64,000 bases of DNA, from contig JAJSPD010000006.1 in the NCBI GenBank assembly GCA_021307315.1, positions 558,001 to 622,000 on the forward strand, given 5' to 3'. The translations under genes were made by a program, and so were the position numbers. Positions 62,313 to 64,000 of the stretch are shown piece by piece (position 1 is the first letter of the stretch; the number at the start of each line of letters is the position of its first letter). Under the pieces are notes generated by a model, which saw only the letters and a list, made by a program, of their open reading frames with translations, was not told the DNA's origin and ran no database searches. This DNA comes from Bisporella sp. PMI_857 (lineage: Eukaryota; Ascomycota; Leotiomycetes; Helotiales; Helotiaceae).

Positions 62313-64000
62313 AGGTTTTGGTCATCATATTTCATTTCTTGGGTGTGATTCGCAAGGGAAAATGGCTCTGGCGTATAAGGAAATATACCCGCAGTGGCAT
62401 CAGAACTTAGAACAGTTACTATGGTTTCTCTTCTCATTCATGTATCAATACGGGGCATAGACGGGTTAAAGAGTAGTTATGAGAGATACCCTCGATCCTA
62501 AATAGAGCGAGATTTTCTTTGCAAATCTTTCGTTGAATACCATTGAGTGATTAAACCACGTTCAAAGAATAGTCACTATATTCTTTCTACGGCACCTCTC
62601 TATCTTACGCTCATTCCGGTTTTCCTCTTCGATTTAGAGGTTGAATCACTTTGGAAATGCTTTTGTCGCTGTCCTCAAATTTCTCTTTCCTTCAATTTCT
62701 TGAGACCACTATAGACATTTCATTGTCGCCCACTAATCCACAAACTCAACATCACAAATCCCTCTCCGAGCGAACTAGCCTCAGTAGTTATTCCTATTCT
62801 GCACATCTCCTTCCGAACGCCTCAGCGACACAAGTATTGCCACCTTCGGCGGTTCTTACGCTTCGCCGATATTCCCTCAAAATCTTCTTACAGGGATCCC
62901 ACGATCCACAAAATATCAGAAACATTTTCTCTGCTCTACGAAATCTGCGACCCTTCATCTCCGTCCTAGCACCCAATCATAATGATCTACGGAATCGTTG
63001 TTATCCGCTTCCATCCGCCCAATACTTACTGTACACAGAATTGCCATTCCGATTTACCACTGCCGACCTAGTTCCACAGTTTCAAATCATATTTCTGATC
63101 CAGTGCATAAACTTTAACTTATCACCACTTCCTCCCCTTCAATGGACACAAAACCAAGCCCAGCCCGCCAGCTTCAGATACTTGATCCTACAGTCGGTGT
63201 CGTGAAACAAAATAGAAAATTGAGGTGTAGGAAACAAGCATGCCAGGACTCATGCTGGGATTCGGGGTAGGAAGGGGCTGTGTTATATGCCATCACTTTT
63301 CACTAAGATCACATAACACCATTTTTAAAAATTGAATTCAGGCTCATGCCTTCCAATTAGACAGGCGTGCAAGAAATCTAGCTCCTTCTCCTGTTCATTC
63401 GAAATACACTGTCAAGCCACCGTGCCACCTACATACATCGAGTCAATCTGGGTCCTATACCCTAAATACAGATCCTTTCGCTATCGCTCGCTCCATCTTA
63501 GGTACACGGAGTCACTGACCCAAATTTTAGAAAGACGAAGTCAAGTTGTTCCAAACATCATACGCTCTTTTCAATAATACACAAATCTAAAGGTTTCATT
63601 CTCGATACACAAGTCCGATCCTTGCACCACCTGTTGGAGGAGTAAGAAGAGCCTAACCTTCATTTTTAACACGTTCCATGATCAGTACTTCCTGAGAATC
63701 TCTACGTACATCTTGACCCTTTCCTCATGCCGGGGTTGCCTGACCATGCTTCAACTTACAAATAGCCTCAAGCTATGGTGCCCCGGCAAAATCCAAAGAC
63801 ATGTAGAACCAAACTCGACTGTTAAAGACCGTATACGAGCTCAACTTTCGTGTTCTTCCTGGAAACTCATAATTACAAAATATTTCATACTAGCATGGTC
63901 GAGGAGCGGCTTCTAATCTCTCTTGTTCCTCAAACATAACAAAAAATTACTACTTCATTGTAATTTCGCTTCGGCAGCCCATCACTTGCGCTCTCGCTTT
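62313..64000. other. Right-hand end, no confident gene
   Basis: The stretch 62590-63200 is strongly pyrimidine-rich on the + strand and carries a 184-codon frame (62651-63205), composed as expected of a CT-rich leader rather than a protein. A possible small gene starts at the ATG 63142 (MDTKPSPARQLQILDPTVGV) with a candidate intron about 63222-63341 leading to AHAFQLDRRARNLAPSP and a stop near 63518. This is unproven, with no recognised family. Confidence 0.35.

Noticed and set aside
62651..63205. 184-codon frame near the right end
   Set aside because: It lies in a strongly CT-rich stretch that lacks stops by composition, and no domain is visible.

Overview
The window looks like nuclear DNA of a filamentous ascomycete (Pezizomycotina; a Leotiomycete is possible, but that is a guess). 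The evidence is short spliceosomal introns (about 45-100 nt), CT-rich 5' leaders, and typical fungal families: an AA9 polysaccharide monooxygenase, a Zn2Cys6 regulator, a hybrid histidine kinase, Erg27 and an Sct1/Gpt2 acyltransferase. I saw no tRNA, rRNA, CRISPR array or intact transposon.

Layout. 1-4.6 kb: a proline-rich, coiled-coil protein of unknown function (+). 5.1-9.5 kb: exocyst subunit Sec3 (-). 10.1-11.9 kb: Srp40/Nopp140-like nucleolar protein (+). 12.4-14.3 kb: CECR1/ADGF-type adenosine deaminase (+). 15.4-16.9 kb: multi-pass membrane protein (+). 17.5-18.2 kb: GNAT acetyltransferase (+). 19.3-20.7 kb: membrane protein of unknown function (-). 21.1-22.1 kb: NDT80-like protein with a Sok1-like segment (-). 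22.7-23.5 kb: small membrane protein (+). 24.6-25.8 kb: AA9 LPMO (-). 26.5-28.5 kb: Etp1/BRAP2 (-). 29.3-30.4 kb: polyubiquitin (-). 32.0-34.4 kb: Zn2Cys6 regulator (-). 36.9-38.7 kb: farnesyltransferase beta subunit (+). 42.0-42.4 kb: dsRBD-like protein (+). 44.1-45.4 kb: GDP-mannose pyrophosphorylase (+). 47.2-49.5 kb: glycerol-3-phosphate acyltransferase (+). 50.1-51.7 kb: 3-keto-sterol reductase Erg27 (+). 53.3-57.4 kb: hybrid histidine kinase (-). 59.4-60.0 kb: unrecognised gene (-). 61.3-62.3 kb: von Willebrand A domain protein (+). The rest is intergenic.

The most important property for any reader is that nearly every conserved gene is broken by one-base frameshifts, many in homopolymer runs. 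This includes genes that should be under strong constraint: polyubiquitin, farnesyltransferase beta, GDP-mannose pyrophosphorylase and Sec3. The simplest reading is uncorrected sequencing indels, not gene decay. The CDS spans below therefore cover the whole inferred gene, introns and frameshifts included.

The genes are mostly housekeeping: secretion (Sec3), ribosome biogenesis (Srp40), ubiquitin (polyubiquitin, Etp1), prenylation (Ram1), cell-wall precursor (Mpg1), lipid and sterol synthesis (Sct1, Erg27) and signalling (histidine kinase). I see no biosynthetic cluster, defence island or other coherent new system. The best leads for novelty are the NDT80-like protein carrying a Sok1-like motif, the unrecognised gene at 59.4-60.0 kb, the stand-alone dsRBD-like protein and several orphan membrane proteins.
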